DNA of 64,000 bases, from NCBI RefSeq assembly GCF_902489465.1, contig NZ_CABTZZ010000005.1, forward strand, positions 1 to 64,000, written 5' to 3'. Shown here one piece after another: positions 28,630 to 40,149 of the stretch. Made by a program: the position numbers and the translations under genes. The stretch's first letter is position 1. Each line of letters begins with the position of its first letter. Origin of the DNA: an uncultured Varibaculum sp. GTDB lineage: Bacteria > Actinomycetota > Actinomycetes > Actinomycetales > Actinomycetaceae. The notes beneath the pieces are model-generated. The model did no database searches. It was given only the letters and a program-made list of their open reading frames with translations, and was not told where the DNA came from.

Positions 28630-29624
28630 GGACGTTATTAGATTCAAATGGCTGGATGACCCGCGGGTGGACAGGACCCAATATTGTCGCACTCGGTGGG
28701 GGGCATGGCTTGTCTGCAACTTTGCGAGCGCTGCGACATATTACCCGGCAGCTAACTGCGGTAGTCACGGTAGCTGATGACGGAGGCTCTTCGGGGCGTT
28801 TACGCAAAGAACTGGGGGTACTGCCTCCCGGGGATCTGCGGATGGCACTGGCAGCGTTATGTGATGACACCGATTGGGGACTGACCTGGCGAGATGCCAT
28901 GCAACACCGCTTTAGTTCCGATGGTCCGCTTGATAACCATGCCCTAGGTAATCTCCTGATTGTCACCATGTGGGATCTATTAGGGGACGTAGTCGAAGGC
29001 CTTGATTGGGTGGCGAGGTTGCTCAACTGCGAAGGTAAAGTGTTACCGATGTGTGCCGAGCCGATGGAGATTGCAGCAGATTTGGTACTAGGGGGAGAAA
29101 AACGTACGGTACACGGTCAGGCAAAAGCCGCTAAAGCCCCGGGGAGAGTAGTCGACGTGCGGCTGAGTCCGGCTCATCCGCGGGTATGTCCGCAGACTAT
29201 CCAGGCGATCCAAGATGCCGAGGGAATCGTTCTCGGGCCGGGATCTTGGTACACTTCGGTGATTCCCCATTTGTTGGTTCCTGAATTGGCTGAGGCTTTG
29301 CAACAGTCATCAGCGGGGAAAGTAATGGTGATGAATCTGCAGCCCCATACGGACGAAACCGAGGATTTAACCGTTTCGGGACATATTGAGGCTTTTCGCC
29401 ATTTTGCCCCCGATACCCATATTGACGTGGTAATCGTGGATCCTACTGCTATTGAAGATGATGATGATCTAGAAAGCGCTGCCGAATCTATCGGGGCGAA
29501 GCTGATCATGCGTCAGGTAAGAGCAGGTTCGGCCTCGGAACAGCATGACCCTTTGCGTCTGGCGGCAGCGCTGCGGGATGCTTTCGAAGGTTACCTCTCG
29601 GAAGTAGGATTTTCCGAGCTCTAG
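28626..29624 (+). CDS. yvcK: YvcK/CofD-like gluconeogenesis factor
   Basis: 332-residue YvcK-type protein that binds UDP-sugars and helps balance carbon flow and cell wall synthesis (family knowledge). It shows IVALGGGHGLSATLRAL (near residue 20), VTVADDGGSSGRLRKEL, and PPGDLRMALAAL, followed by LGNLLIVTMWDLLGD, all typical. ATG 28626 overlaps the rapZ stop as ATGA and is taken as the start; the frame is open further upstream to 28518 but that is inside rapZ. It is the middle gene of the conserved rapZ-yvcK-whiA set. Confidence 0.95.
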   Translation: MRTLLDSNGWMTRGWTGPNIVALGGGHGLSATLRALRHITRQLTAVVTVADDGGSSGRLRKELGVLPPGDLRMALAALCDDTDWGLTWRDAMQHRFSSDGPLDNHALGNLLIVTMWDLLGDVVEGLDWVARLLNCEGKVLPMCAEPMEIAADLVLGGEKRTVHGQAKAAKAPGRVVDVRLSPAHPRVCPQTIQAIQDAEGIVLGPGSWYTSVIPHLLVPELAEALQQSSAGKVMVMNLQPHTDETEDLTVSGHIEAFRHFAPDTHIDVVIVDPTAIEDDDDLESAAESIGAKLIMRQVRAGSASEQHDPLRLAAALRDAFEGYLSEVGFSEL

Positions 29625-29684
29625 CTAGAATGAAGCCTAGGAAGAAACTCAATATTTATATATAGGGCGGAAAGGGAAAACCAG

Positions 29685-30662
29685 ATGTCTTTGACCTCAG
29701 ATATTAAAAATGAACTAGCGGAGAAGACCTTAGCTAGGCAGTCTGAGGCTAAGGCGCAAACTGCCAGTATCTTGCGCTTTGCCGGGGGAATCCATCTGAT
29801 TAACCGCAATATCGTGGTGGAAGCCGATGTCGACAATGTAGCGGTAATGAAATATTTGGTTGATAGTCTGCAAAATCTTTTTGACGCTTATCCCGATGTG
29901 GTAAAAGTTGAGGCCAAGGGAATTCGTGCCGATGATCGCTATGTGGTGCGGGTTGTAGAAAATGCTGGGACTCTAGCCCGTTTGACCGGTTTGCTTGATC
30001 GAGCCGGCCGTCCGGTGCGGGGGTTGTCTCCGCGGCTAGTTTCTGGTGATTTGGGAGTGTCTGAGGCCACCTGGAGTGGCGCTTTTATGGCTCGCGGATC
30101 TTTATCTCAGCCAGGGCGTTCGGGCTCCTTAGAAATTACTTGCCCCGGACCGGAGGCTGCGTTAGCACTGGTGGGGGCGGCGCGTCGCCTCGGGGTGAGT
30201 GCAAAGTCTCGCCAGGTTCGCGGCTTAGATCGGGTGGTAGTTCGCGATGGGGAGCAAATCTCAAAACTGTTAACGGCTATCGGGGCAGTTAAAGCCCAGG
30301 CAGTTTGGGAGAAGAATCGAGAGACTAATCAAGTACGGGGTTCAGTTAATCGCTTAGCGAATTTTGATGATGCTAATTTGCGACGCAGTGCCCGGGCAGC
30401 GGTAGCGGCGGCTGCCCGCGTCAGGCGAGCCTTCGAGATCTTAGGTGATGACATTCCCGAACACCTGTTACAAGCAGGTCAACTGCGATTACAATACAAG
30501 GAAGCATCTTTGGAGGAACTGGGGCATAAGGCCGATCCGGCGCTAACGAAAGATGCGGTTGCGGGCAGGATCCGGCGGCTGCTAGCGATGGCAGATAAAG
30601 TCGCCCATGAGCGGGGTATTCCTTCCACTCAAGAAGCTGTTGACCGCCAGGATAGCCAGTAG
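29685..30662 (+). CDS. whiA: WhiA sporulation/cell division transcription regulator
   Basis: 325-residue WhiA with an N-terminal LAGLIDADG-like domain (SLTSDIKNELAEK at the start, then RFAGGIHLINRN and GAFMARGSLSQPGRSGSLEI near residues 125-145) and a C-terminal helix-turn-helix (EELGHKADPALTKDAVAGRIRR is the recognition region). WhiA is a conserved regulator; in streptomycetes it controls sporulation septation, and in non-sporulating actinobacteria its role is in division or growth. The ribosome site GGCGGAAAGGG is about ten bases from the ATG. It is separated from gap by 221 bases. Confidence 0.95.
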   Translation: MSLTSDIKNELAEKTLARQSEAKAQTASILRFAGGIHLINRNIVVEADVDNVAVMKYLVDSLQNLFDAYPDVVKVEAKGIRADDRYVVRVVENAGTLARLTGLLDRAGRPVRGLSPRLVSGDLGVSEATWSGAFMARGSLSQPGRSGSLEITCPGPEAALALVGAARRLGVSAKSRQVRGLDRVVVRDGEQISKLLTAIGAVKAQAVWEKNRETNQVRGSVNRLANFDDANLRRSARAAVAAAARVRRAFEILGDDIPEHLLQAGQLRLQYKEASLEELGHKADPALTKDAVAGRIRRLLAMADKVAHERGIPSTQEAVDRQDSQ

Positions 30663-31891
<1,229 letters not shown>

Positions 31892-31914
31892 ACTAATGCG
31901 ACGTGATGCATAAG

Positions 31915-31958
31915 CTGTGCCCGCCTGCCTGTTACAGGCAGGCGGGCACAGTCTTATC
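31915..31958 (+). terminator. Long perfect hairpin between gap and pgk
   Basis: A 17-bp perfect stem: CTGTGCCCGCCTGCCTG (31915-31931) and CAGGCAGGCGGGCACAG (31935-31951) with a three-base loop TTA. Only TCTTATC follows, so the U-run is weak. It probably reduces read-through to pgk or stabilises the abundant gap mRNA. Confidence 0.8.
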
Positions 31959-32000
31959 ACAAGTTTTACGCCCACCGGGGGCAGGAAGGTTAACTAAATA

Positions 32001-33197
32001 ATGGCTCTGAGAGATATTGAGTCCTTAGGAGATTTAACAGGGCGTAAAGTCCTGGTGCGCTCCGACTTTAACGTGCCGTTAAAGGACGGCAAAATCACAG
32101 ATGACGGCCGAATTCGCGCCGCATTGCCCACCCTTAAAGCTCTAGTGGATGCCAAAGCCAAAGTAGTGGTGATGGCGCACCTCGGCCGCCCGAAAGGACA
32201 GGTAAATCCCGAGTTTTCCCTAGCGCCGGTGGCAAAACGGCTCGGAGAACTACTGGGACAAGACGTAATCTTGGCGAAGGATACGGTCGGTGAAGACGCC
32301 AAAGAACAGGCCGCTTCCTTAGCAGATGGACAGGTCTTACTGCTAGAGAATGTTCGTTTTGACGGACGCGAAAACTCCAAGGATGATGCTGAGCGCGAAG
32401 CATTGGCGAAAGAATATGCGCAGCTGGCTGACCTCTTCGTTTCCGATGGTTTCGGGGTGGTACACCGCAAGCAGGCTTCCGTTTACGACATTGCAAAGTT
32501 GTTGCCCTCTGCGGCAGGATTCTTAGTAGTTAAGGAAATTGAATCCTTGCGCCGGGCAACCGATAACCCCGAACGTCCCTACGGAGTAATTCTGGGAGGC
32601 TCCAAAGTCTCCGACAAATTGGGCGTCATCGAGAACCTATTAGAAAAAGCCGACTTCCTGGCTATTGGGGGCGGCATGGCCTACACCTTCTTAGCGGCTA
32701 AAGGCTACGAGGTAGGCACTTCTTTGCTGGAAACTGAGCAGATCGAAACCGTTAAAGGCTATATGGAAAAAGCTGAAGAACGCGGGGTAGACCTGCTGCT
32801 GCCAGTTGATACGCTAGTCGCACCGGAATTTTCGGCTGACGCCCCGGCAACCTTGGTCGACTGCGACCAGATCCCCAGTGGTCAAATGGGGCTAGATATT
32901 GGACCCAAGACTGCCGAACTGTTCGGCGCGAAGATCAAAGCCGCCAAAACTGTGGCTTGGAACGGCCCTATGGGGGTATTTGAATTTGCTGCCTTTAGTG
33001 AAGGTACTAAGGCGGTAGCCCAAGCTCTGGCTGACTCCGAATGCTTTAGCGTAATCGGTGGGGGAGACTCCGCAGCCGCTGTTCGTACCCTGGGATTTGA
33101 CGAAAACAAGTTCAGCCATATTTCCACCGGTGGCGGAGCTTCTTTGGAACTACTAGAAGGTAAGACCCTTCCGGGTATTGCCGTATTGGAGGATTAA
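32001..33197 (+). CDS. pgk: Phosphoglycerate kinase
   Basis: 398-residue kinase making ATP and 3-phosphoglycerate. N-terminal [17 protein letters not shown] (about residues 21-37), then [17 protein letters not shown], and GGSKVSDKL, and the C-terminal nucleotide domain [18 protein letters not shown] and [13 protein letters not shown]. Length and motif order are standard. The ATG follows AGGAAGG by about a dozen bases. The stop is four bases before the tpiA start codon (ATTAATAACATG), so the two are probably co-translated. Confidence 0.97.
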   Translation: MALRDIESLGDLTGRKVLVRSDFNVPLKDGKITDDGRIRAALPTLKALVDAKAKVVVMAHLGRPKGQVNPEFSLAPVAKRLGELLGQDVILAKDTVGEDAKEQAASLADGQVLLLENVRFDGRENSKDDAEREALAKEYAQLADLFVSDGFGVVHRKQASVYDIAKLLPSAAGFLVVKEIESLRRATDNPERPYGVILGGSKVSDKLGVIENLLEKADFLAIGGGMAYTFLAAKGYEVGTSLLETEQIETVKGYMEKAEERGVDLLLPVDTLVAPEFSADAPATLVDCDQIPSGQMGLDIGPKTAELFGAKIKAAKTVAWNGPMGVFEFAAFSEGTKAVAQALADSECFSVIGGGDSAAAVRTLGFDENKFSHISTGGGASLELLEGKTLPGIAVLED

Positions 33198-33201
33198 TAA
33201 C

Positions 33202-33975
33202 ATGACTCGCACCCCATTGCTAGCTGGCAACTGGAAAATGAATATGAACCACCTCGAGGCAACTCGGCTGGTTCAAGAACTAGCGCTGGACTTGCAGGAT
33301 CACAATTTCGACTACCACAATGATGTCGTAGTGATTCCTCCGTTCACTGATATTCGCTCAGTACAAACTGTTGTCGAATCTGACAACCTAAAAATTACCT
33401 ATGGAGCCCAGGATGTTTCTGTGCATGAATCCGGTGCTTACACTGGGGAAATCGCAGCTTCTATGCTCACCAAGCTGGGATGCTCCTGGGTGGTAGTTGG
33501 CCACTCGGAACGACGCGAATACCACAACGAGAGCGATGAACTGGTAGGTCAAAAAGCTGAGGTAGCTTTAGAAGCTGGTATGACCCCCATTATTTGCTGC
33601 GGTGAAGGCCTAGAGGTACGTAAAGCCGGTCAGCATGTAACCCATGTAGTTAAGCAGATCGAAGGCGCCTATAAAGGTATTTCTGCAGATGATGCGGTTA
33701 ATACCGTGGTTGCTTATGAACCGATCTGGGCGATTGGTACCGGTGAAACCGCCACTCCTGAGGACGCGGAAGAAGTCTGCGGAGCTATCCGGGAAAAACT
33801 AGCGGAACTGTATTCGGAAGACGTGGCACAGTCCATCCGAGTTCTCTATGGTGGTTCGGTCAAATCCGCCAACGTAGCTGAAATTATGGCGAAGCCGAAT
33901 GTGGACGGTGCCCTGGTGGGGGGAGCCTCCTTAAAGGCCGAAGAGTTCTCGAAGATTGCTCGATTCGATGACTAA
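33202..33975 (+). CDS. tpiA: Triosephosphate isomerase
   Basis: 257-residue (beta/alpha)8 isomerase. Catalytic residues are visible: Lys in [10 protein letters not shown] (residue 12 region), His in VVVGHSERR (about 95-103) and Glu in [13 protein letters not shown] (about 166-178). The phosphate loop [12 protein letters not shown] and the end [12 protein letters not shown] are standard. ATG 33202 is preferred to the open upstream extension (33178) because GGAGGATTAATAAC precedes it and the protein then has the family length. Confidence 0.97.
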   Translation: MTRTPLLAGNWKMNMNHLEATRLVQELALDLQDHNFDYHNDVVVIPPFTDIRSVQTVVESDNLKITYGAQDVSVHESGAYTGEIAASMLTKLGCSWVVVGHSERREYHNESDELVGQKAEVALEAGMTPIICCGEGLEVRKAGQHVTHVVKQIEGAYKGISADDAVNTVVAYEPIWAIGTGETATPEDAEEVCGAIREKLAELYSEDVAQSIRVLYGGSVKSANVAEIMAKPNVDGALVGGASLKAEEFSKIARFDD

Positions 33976-34024
33976 GTAGGAAGCTACTGAAATTTTCCGT
34001 CACTTGGCGGTGAAGTTCCTAACG

Positions 34025-34058
34025 ATTGGCGGCGGGTCAACCTAGACTCGCCGCCAAT
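34025..34058 (+). promoter_or_regulatory. Hairpin between tpiA and secG
   Basis: ATTGGCGGCG (34025-34034) pairs with CGCCGCCAAT (34049-34058) around 14 bases. No T-run follows, so it is more likely an RNA-processing or partial terminator element than a full terminator. Confidence 0.6.
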
Positions 34059-34105
34059 ACGCTATAGTGAAGAGCAGTTCATAGTTTTTTTGGGAGAAGA
34101 AAATA

Positions 34106-34354
34106 GTGGAAACCGTAATCGAGATTATCGCGCAAGTAGTGTTGGTTCTGTCCAGCCTATTCCTGATTCTCACTATTTTGATGCATAAAGGTTCCGGGGG
34201 TGGGCTGTCCGATATGTTCGGTGGCGGTCTTACCTCTAGCGCTGGCTCATCGGGAGTAGCTATGCGTAACCTCAACCGTATTACCGTGATAACCGCTATT
34301 ATCTGGCTTATCAGTGTGGTTGTCCTCGGCCTGTTGCCCAGGATTTTTTCCTAG
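34106..34354 (+). CDS. secG: Preprotein translocase subunit SecG
   Basis: 82-residue SecG, the small two-helix helper of the SecYEG channel. The first membrane helix is at residues 3-23 (IEIIAQVVLVLSSLFLILTIL), then the conserved GSGGGLSDMFGGG loop (about 30-42), then a second helix (VITAIIWLISVVVLGLL). The start is GTG 34106, in line with the family length. Its place after tpiA is conserved in actinobacteria. Confidence 0.95.
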   Translation: METVIEIIAQVVLVLSSLFLILTILMHKGSGGGLSDMFGGGLTSSAGSSGVAMRNLNRITVITAIIWLISVVVLGLLPRIFS

Positions 34355-34404
34355 TTTCATTATTAATAAAATAATCGCTTAAGACCCTAAAGAAAGCTTT
34401 CCCC

Positions 34405-35724
34405 ATGAGCAAAGACGCGAAAAATCGTCCCGCACATCGGCGCGAAAGTAAGTCTTCTTGGAAAATTGTACTCACGGTTTTAGGGGTCGTATCGCTGGTC
34501 ACCGTGCTTATCGGGGGAGCACTCATGGGATACTCCATGTACGAGGCGGGAAAGGTTAACCAGCCAAAAGTAACTCAAACTACCAAAGCTGTGGTTAAAA
34601 CTGAAAAGCCGGCCACTTCAACCCCGCCTGCGCCAAAAGAAGTGCAAATAACTTTGGCGGCAACCGGGGACGTACTGGCACATCGCCCGGTAGTACAAAA
34701 CAGTTGGAAGCACGGCAATGGAAGCCACTACACCCCGGCAATAGAGAAGCTCCGTCCCTGGATAGCGGGAGCCGATATTGCGCTTTGTCATCAAGAAATC
34801 CCTTTCGGTAAATCTGACAAAGACTCGGAGGGATATCCGGTGTTCAAAGCGCCATTAGGATGGGCACAAGATAGCAAGGCTATTGGCTACGATGGTTGCT
34901 CGACCGCCTCAAACCACACCTTAGATCAAGGACGAGATGGGGTGGTGCACACTATCCAGGCGTTGCGGACTGCGGGACTGGGAGTAACTGGATCAGCAGA
35001 GAGTTCCGAAGCTCCGCGCTATCAAATGTATGAAATCACCAAAGAGGGACGGTCTTTTAAACTCGCTCATATCTCGACTGCCTATGGCTTAAACCAGGGA
35101 GAAATCCCGCAATACAAACAGAATCCTTGGTTAGTAAATCTCACTACGGATGGCCAAATTATTGTGGACATTGCCCGGCAAGCGCGCAGTGCGGGTGCTG
35201 ACTTTGTAGTTGCCTCGGTACATTCGGGAGTGGAATACCAATCCGCCCCTTCTGCTGAGCAAGACCGCATTGCCACTACCTTAGCTGAATCTGGGCAAGT
35301 CGACCTCTACTTGGGTCACCACGTGCACGTTCCCCAACCGATTCGGAAGATTCCGGGCGGAGTCGACGGTAAAGGACTGTGGGTTTACTACGGAGTCGGT
35401 AACTTGCTTTCGGGAATGAATCCCCGCCAGGGAATCGGTACCCAAGCTGGTCAAATTGCCTTCCCCACCATTACCTTGCCGTCTACCGGTAAGCCTTATG
35501 TTTCTGCGGCAGGTTGGATCCCGCTGATTATGGATCGCTCTACTTTACAGGTGGTTCCGGGATACCTTTTTGAAACTGCCGAGGGCGCTGGAACCAACTT
35601 ACCTAAAACCACAGCCACTCGATATCTGGCTAATCTGCGCCAGGTTACCGAGGACCAGGCGACAGAGTTAAAAGCTCCGCCTAGTACTGCTTCTACTGCT
35701 CAGATCAAACCGCTAAACAGTTAG
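34405..35724 (+). CDS. CapA-family metallophosphoesterase-like membrane protein
   Basis: 439-residue protein with a short cytoplasmic N-terminus, one membrane anchor (about residues 17-45: KIVLTVLGVVSLVTVLIGGA), a Thr/Pro/Lys-rich linker, then a PGA_cap/CapA domain. Metal-site motifs are AATGDVLAHRP (about residues 89-99), the ASNHTLDQG block and LGHHVHVPQPI near 310-320. Family members take part in poly-gamma-glutamate synthesis or other surface polymers, but no capBC genes are here, so the substrate is unknown. Predicted outside-facing. The ATG is preceded by GAAAGC only; start is fairly likely. Confidence 0.87.
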   Translation: MSKDAKNRPAHRRESKSSWKIVLTVLGVVSLVTVLIGGALMGYSMYEAGKVNQPKVTQTTKAVVKTEKPATSTPPAPKEVQITLAATGDVLAHRPVVQNSWKHGNGSHYTPAIEKLRPWIAGADIALCHQEIPFGKSDKDSEGYPVFKAPLGWAQDSKAIGYDGCSTASNHTLDQGRDGVVHTIQALRTAGLGVTGSAESSEAPRYQMYEITKEGRSFKLAHISTAYGLNQGEIPQYKQNPWLVNLTTDGQIIVDIARQARSAGADFVVASVHSGVEYQSAPSAEQDRIATTLAESGQVDLYLGHHVHVPQPIRKIPGGVDGKGLWVYYGVGNLLSGMNPRQGIGTQAGQIAFPTITLPSTGKPYVSAAGWIPLIMDRSTLQVVPGYLFETAEGAGTNLPKTTATRYLANLRQVTEDQATELKAPPSTASTAQIKPLNS

Positions 35725-35929
35725 GCTTTTTGGCCTTATTTGAGGGCACTGGTTATTCCGGTGTGAAGCCAAGAATTTGCCATTTAGGTACGCTAGCTCA
35801 CATCCTAGGGGTGATCATTTCCTGAATATCGCGGATTGCCCTAAGATTATCAGCGTTGCAATTTATCCGAACCGGGGAGATTTGCCGCATATAGGCAGAA
35901 CCCCGCATACGAGCCACGGGAGCGTATTT

Positions 35930-37279
35930 GTGAAAACAGACGTGGAAAAGCTGGAAGAAACCAGGGCGAAACTAACCGTTCAGGTACCTTACGAAGATCT
36001 CAAACCGGAAATCGATAAGGTCTACAAGCAGCTAGGGAAGCAGGTTTCTATTCCTGGCTTCCGCCCTGGACACGTCCCGAATCAGATTATTGACCAGCGG
36101 ATTGGGCGTGGCTACGTACTAGAACAGGCCATTAACGAGCGATTGGGTGACTTTTATGGGCGCGCCCTCGGACAAGCAGAACTTACCCCTCTGGGACAGC
36201 CGGAAGTAGACATTGTAGAAACTCCGGCAGTAGAAGGTAAACCTGGCGGGGATCTAAAGTTCACTGCGGAAGTTGATATTGTTCCCGAGTTCGAATTGCC
36301 CTCCCTAGAGGGGGTTTCTTTAGAAGTAGCCAAACTCGAAGTTAGCGACGAGGACGTAGAAAAGGAACTCGATCAGCTGCGTGACCGCTTTGCCTCGCTA
36401 AAGACTGTTGAACGTCCTGCCCAAGATGGCGACTTTACCTCTATTGACATGGTCGCCAAGATCGGGGACGAAGAAATTGACTCCGTATCTGGAGTTTCAT
36501 ACCAGATTGGCTCCGCCTCCATGCTAGAAGGCATGGATGAGGCTTTAACCGGGATGAACGCGGGAGATGCTGCCGAGTTCAAGTCCACCCTAAAGGGAGG
36601 AGACCACGAGGGCGAAGAAGCTGACGTGACTTTAACTCTCCATAAGGTTAAGGAACGCGAATTACCGGAAGCTGACGACGATTTCGCCCAGATGGCTTCA
36701 GAATTCGACACGATTGGAGAGCTCCGCAGCGACCTACGTGGCAATGTGGAGAAGATGCGGCGCCAGCAGCAGGCTCTGGAGGCTCGTGAGAAGCTGCAGG
36801 ACTACTTGGTAGAAAATACTGATTTCCCGCTGCCGCAAGCCTTTATTGACGCAGAAGTTGATCGCTTGGCTCAGGGAAATGAAGATGCCGATCGTGAGGA
36901 GATCACCGAGTCGGTGACCAAGCAAGCCAAACAACAGATCGTGGGAGATCGGATCGCGAATGACCGCGACGTGGAGATCGATCCGAACGAACTGTATCAG
37001 TCAATTTTCGAGATTGCTCAAATGTATGGAGTTGATCCTATGCAGATGTTGCAGGATCAAAACCAGGTGGCCGCAATGGGGCAGGATTTGCGACGTAACC
37101 GGGCTCTGGTGGCTACTTTGCGGGAAGTGACTGTCAAAGACGAGGACGGCACCGAGATTGACCTTTCAGAGTTCACTAAGGATCCGGCTGAGGCGCGTGC
37201 AGAGCAGGCGGCGAAAGCTGCCGCCGAGGCCGCCGCAGCTGGCGAAGATGAAGCTGAGGGTGAGGCTGAAGAGAACTAG
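35930..37279 (+). CDS. tig: Trigger factor
   Basis: 449-residue ribosome-bound chaperone with peptidyl-prolyl isomerase activity. N-terminal ribosome-binding domain with the signature GFRPGHVP (about residues 44-51), central FKBP-like domain (from DGDFTSIDMVAKIGDEEID on) and a long helical C-terminal domain, followed by an acidic Ala/Glu-rich tail (EAAAAGEDEAEGEAEEN). GTG 35930 gives the usual VKTDVEKLEETRAKLTVQVP beginning; the frame is open upstream to 35777, but those 51 residues do not look like trigger factor. GGGAG precedes it by about eight bases. It heads the Clp protease cluster. Confidence 0.95.
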   Translation: MKTDVEKLEETRAKLTVQVPYEDLKPEIDKVYKQLGKQVSIPGFRPGHVPNQIIDQRIGRGYVLEQAINERLGDFYGRALGQAELTPLGQPEVDIVETPAVEGKPGGDLKFTAEVDIVPEFELPSLEGVSLEVAKLEVSDEDVEKELDQLRDRFASLKTVERPAQDGDFTSIDMVAKIGDEEIDSVSGVSYQIGSASMLEGMDEALTGMNAGDAAEFKSTLKGGDHEGEEADVTLTLHKVKERELPEADDDFAQMASEFDTIGELRSDLRGNVEKMRRQQQALEAREKLQDYLVENTDFPLPQAFIDAEVDRLAQGNEDADREEITESVTKQAKQQIVGDRIANDRDVEIDPNELYQSIFEIAQMYGVDPMQMLQDQNQVAAMGQDLRRNRALVATLREVTVKDEDGTEIDLSEFTKDPAEARAEQAAKAAAEAAAAGEDEAEGEAEEN

Positions 37280-37314
37280 CTTCGTATAGCAGCAAGTTAA
37301 CCTGTTATATCTGG

Positions 37315-37358
37315 TGGGGGCAGAAAGCGGAAGCTTTCTGCCCCCAGTAGTATTTATC
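37315..37358. terminator. Hairpin after trigger factor
   Basis: TGGGGGCAGAAAGC (37315-37328) pairs perfectly with GCTTTCTGCCCCCA (37333-37346) around GGAA. It is followed by GTAGTATTTATC, which is a poor U-run. It probably ends most tig transcripts ahead of clpP1. Confidence 0.75.
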
Positions 37359-37533
37359 ACCATTACGCATCTGCAGGCTGGTAATAAACCCTGGTCATAA
37401 GTCCTTAATATTGAACCTAGCCTCACATTTTCCTGCGCTAAAAGCGTAAACGGCATGTGTAAGAAGAAAACCGCTTCCAAAGACGATATTTTTGATAGTG
37501 AATCATTTTAGTCCCACAGATAAGGAAAAACCT

Positions 37534-38151
37534 GTGCAAACTGCGGCAGTAAAAAATGAGGGAGATCAACCTAGCTCCCTAGCTTTAGGTGACCATGTTT
37601 TCAATAAGCTGTTAAAGGAACGGATTATTTGGTTGGGCTCGGAAGTAGCCGAGGATAACGCCAACCAGATTTGTGCGCAGATGATGTTACTGGCAGCACA
37701 AGACCCGGAAAAGCCTATTTTCCTCTATATCAATTCCCCAGGAGGTTCGGTCACAGCCGGCATGGCGATTTATGACACCATGCAATATATTCAGCCAGAG
37801 GTAGTAACTGTGGCGCTGGGGATGGCAGCTTCAATGGGACAGCTGCTGCTTACCGCCGGTACCCCCGGCAAACGCTATGCCACTCCACATGCCCGGATAT
37901 TGATGCACCAACCGTCCGGGGGAGTAGGTGGCACCGCCTCGGATATTCGCATTAACGCTAACTTGATCTTGCAGATGAAACAGGAGCTAGCGGAGATCAA
38001 CGCCCAGCGCACCGGTAAATCTGTCGAACAGATTCGCGAAGACTCCGAAAGGGATCACTGGTTTACCGCTCAAGAGGCGCTGGAATATGGCTTTATCGAC
38101 CACGTTATTGAGTCGGCTCGCAACCTCGGCGCTGATGGAAAGGAACTGTAA
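37534..38151 (+). CDS. clpP1: ATP-dependent Clp protease proteolytic subunit 1
   Basis: 205-residue serine protease subunit. The catalytic Ser100 is in GMAASMGQ and His125 in [25 protein letters not shown] near the end carries the family C-terminal motif. GTG 37534 is chosen because AAGGA lies about seven bases upstream and it gives the usual family length; GTG 37498 and TTG 37492 in the same frame have no ribosome site. The paired clpP2 follows five bases after the stop, so the active protease is expected to be a mixed ClpP1P2 assembly as in other actinobacteria. Confidence 0.93.
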   Translation: MQTAAVKNEGDQPSSLALGDHVFNKLLKERIIWLGSEVAEDNANQICAQMMLLAAQDPEKPIFLYINSPGGSVTAGMAIYDTMQYIQPEVVTVALGMAASMGQLLLTAGTPGKRYATPHARILMHQPSGGVGGTASDIRINANLILQMKQELAEINAQRTGKSVEQIREDSERDHWFTAQEALEYGFIDHVIESARNLGADGKEL

Positions 38152-38156
38152 TCACT

Positions 38157-38822
38157 ATGGCTTTTTCACCTCTATATCCGGCGGGTGCACCACGTTTAGC
38201 TGCTAACATGCCCATTGATCGTTATGTGCTTCCCGAATTTGAAGAACGTACATCCTATGGCTTCAAACGCCAAAACCCCTACACCAAGCTTTTTGATGAG
38301 CGCATCATTTTCTTAGGGGTGCAGGTTGATGATTCTTCAGCCGATGATGTAATGGCTCAGCTACTGGTGTTGGAATCCCAAGATCCCGATTCTCTAATCA
38401 CCATGTACATTAACTCGCCCGGTGGCTCCTTTACCGCTATGACGGCAATCTATGACACCATGCAGTACGTTAAGCCGCAGATTCAGACGGTTTGCTTGGG
38501 ACAGGCAGCTTCTGCGGCGGCCGTGCTTTTAGCTGGTGGCTCTGCCGGTAGCCGTTTGGCTTTGCCCAATGCCCGAATCGTCATCCACCAGCCTTCAATG
38601 CAGGGCTCGCAAGGACAGGCGACTGATATCGAAATTATTGCTGAAGAAATCGATCGTATGCGTACTTGGCTAGAAGACACGATTGCCAAGCACTCGGGAC
38701 AGACTTCCGAGCAAGTGCGCAAAGATATCGAACGCGATAAGATTTTGACCGCCCAGGCTGCCAAAGAGTACGGACTGATCGATCAGGTTTTAGAGTCTCG
38801 CAAAAACCCCATAAAGCACTAG
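38157..38822 (+). CDS. clpP2: ATP-dependent Clp protease proteolytic subunit 2
   Basis: 221-residue second ClpP. Catalytic Ser119 is in [11 protein letters not shown] and His144 in VIHQPSMQG; the [20 protein letters not shown] motif is near the C-terminus. Like other ClpP2 it has a longer N-terminal lead ([14 protein letters not shown]) that may be processed. It starts five bases after clpP1. The actinobacterial ClpP1P2 pair works with ClpX (next gene) or ClpC. Confidence 0.95.
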   Translation: MAFSPLYPAGAPRLAANMPIDRYVLPEFEERTSYGFKRQNPYTKLFDERIIFLGVQVDDSSADDVMAQLLVLESQDPDSLITMYINSPGGSFTAMTAIYDTMQYVKPQIQTVCLGQAASAAAVLLAGGSAGSRLALPNARIVIHQPSMQGSQGQATDIEIIAEEIDRMRTWLEDTIAKHSGQTSEQVRKDIERDKILTAQAAKEYGLIDQVLESRKNPIKH

Positions 38823-38849
38823 CATCCCTTAGGAAGCGTGTTGGCGCTG

Positions 38850-38878
38850 CCCAGTCTAGGAAATACCCCTAGGCTGGG
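38850..38878 (+). promoter_or_regulatory. Hairpin between clpP2 and clpX
   Basis: CCCAGTCTAGG (38850-38860) pairs with CCTAGGCTGGG (38868-38878), eleven pairs with one G-U. No T-run follows. It is probably a partial terminator or mRNA-processing stem between protease and unfoldase genes. Confidence 0.6.
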
Positions 38879-38907
38879 GGTAGGGATTTGATTTAGGAGG
38901 GACCTAG

Positions 38908-40149
38908 GTGGAAGAAGAGGCCGAGCTCTTAAAATGCTCGTTTTGCGGTAAGACGCAGCGGCAAGTGCGCAAATTAATTGCCGGGCCGGCAGTCTATATT
39001 TGCAATGAATGCGTTGATCTTTGCAACGAAATCATGGAAGAGGATACCGCGAAGCATTCGCGCTCCAAAGCCAAACCTTTGCCCAAGCCTAAAGAAATCT
39101 ACGACTTTCTAAACCACTATGTTATTGGGCAAGACCACGCTAAACGGGCTCTTTCAGTAGCAGTCTATAACCATTACAAACGGGTGCAGGCGAAAGAGCG
39201 TGGCCAGAACATCGACATGTCTTTGACCAAGTCAAATATTTTGCTGCTAGGCCCTACTGGTTGCGGCAAAACTCATTTGGCGCGTTCTTTAGCTAAACTG
39301 CTTAACGTTCCATTTGCCATTGTTGATGCCACGGCGTTAACTGAAGCCGGATACGTAGGTGAGGACGTTGAAAACATCCTGCTTAAGTTAATTAATGCTG
39401 CCGATGGCGATATTAAACGTGCCGAACGCGGGATTATTTACATAGACGAGATCGATAAGATTTCCCGTAAAGCCGAGAACGCCTCGATTACCCGCGACGT
39501 GTCGGGCGAAGGCGTCCAGCAGGCGCTGCTAAAAATTATTGAGGGAACCGTGGCCTCGGTACCTCCGCAGGGTGGACGTAAACACCCTCACCAGGACTAT
39601 CTAGAGATTGACACCAATTCGATTCTCTTTATAGCCGCCGGAGCTTTTGCCGGAATAGACGACATTGTGAAGTCGCGGCTAGGGCAACATTCCACCGGTT
39701 TTGGTTCTTCCTTAAAATCTTCCGCCGAACATGGAGATCTTTATGCGCAAGTCAGTGCGGATGATTTGCATCGTTTCGGCCTAATCCCAGAATTCATTGG
39801 GCGCTTGCCCGTATTAACTTCGGTAAAGGAACTTACCGAATCCGATTTGGTGCGGGTATTGGTGGAACCGGAGAATTCCCTGGTTACCCAGTATTGCTCG
39901 CTATTTGAATTGGATGGAATTGACCTGCATTTCACCGATGGAGCCATTCACGCAATAGCTCGGATGGCCAGGGAACGGGGCACCGGTGCCCGGGCGCTCT
40001 CTTCCATTATGGAGGCCGTGTTAAAGGAGACTATGTTCGAGGTTCCCTCCCAACCTGATGTACGTTCGGTGACTATCACCGAAGAGGTAGTTAACCAGGG
40101 GGCGAAACCCACTTTACTAGAAGCAGTTCCGCGTTCTAAGACTGCCTAA
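38908..40149 (+). CDS. clpX: ATP-dependent Clp protease ATP-binding subunit ClpX
   Basis: 413-residue AAA+ unfoldase that feeds ClpP. The N-terminal zinc-binding domain has CSFCGKTQ (Cys10, Cys13) and [10 protein letters not shown]. Walker A is [11 protein letters not shown] (about residues 115-125), Walker [11 protein letters not shown], and the ClpP-contact loop region follows, with sensor 2 near [10 protein letters not shown]. The start is GTG 38908, just after GGAGGGACCTAG. Its position after clpP1P2 is conserved. Confidence 0.97.
   Translation: MEEEAELLKCSFCGKTQRQVRKLIAGPAVYICNECVDLCNEIMEEDTAKHSRSKAKPLPKPKEIYDFLNHYVIGQDHAKRALSVAVYNHYKRVQAKERGQNIDMSLTKSNILLLGPTGCGKTHLARSLAKLLNVPFAIVDATALTEAGYVGEDVENILLKLINAADGDIKRAERGIIYIDEIDKISRKAENASITRDVSGEGVQQALLKIIEGTVASVPPQGGRKHPHQDYLEIDTNSILFIAAGAFAGIDDIVKSRLGQHSTGFGSSLKSSAEHGDLYAQVSADDLHRFGLIPEFIGRLPVLTSVKELTESDLVRVLVEPENSLVTQYCSLFELDGIDLHFTDGAIHAIARMARERGTGARALSSIMEAVLKETMFEVPSQPDVRSVTITEEVVNQGAKPTLLEAVPRSKTA

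Noticed and set aside
35777..35929. 51-residue upstream extension of trigger factor
   Set aside because: Residues do not resemble trigger factor, and GTG 35930 has a better ribosome site and the family N-terminus.
37492..37533. Longer N-terminus for ClpP1 from TTG 37492 or GTG 37498
   Set aside because: No ribosome site; GTG 37534 has AAGGA at the right distance and gives the normal length.
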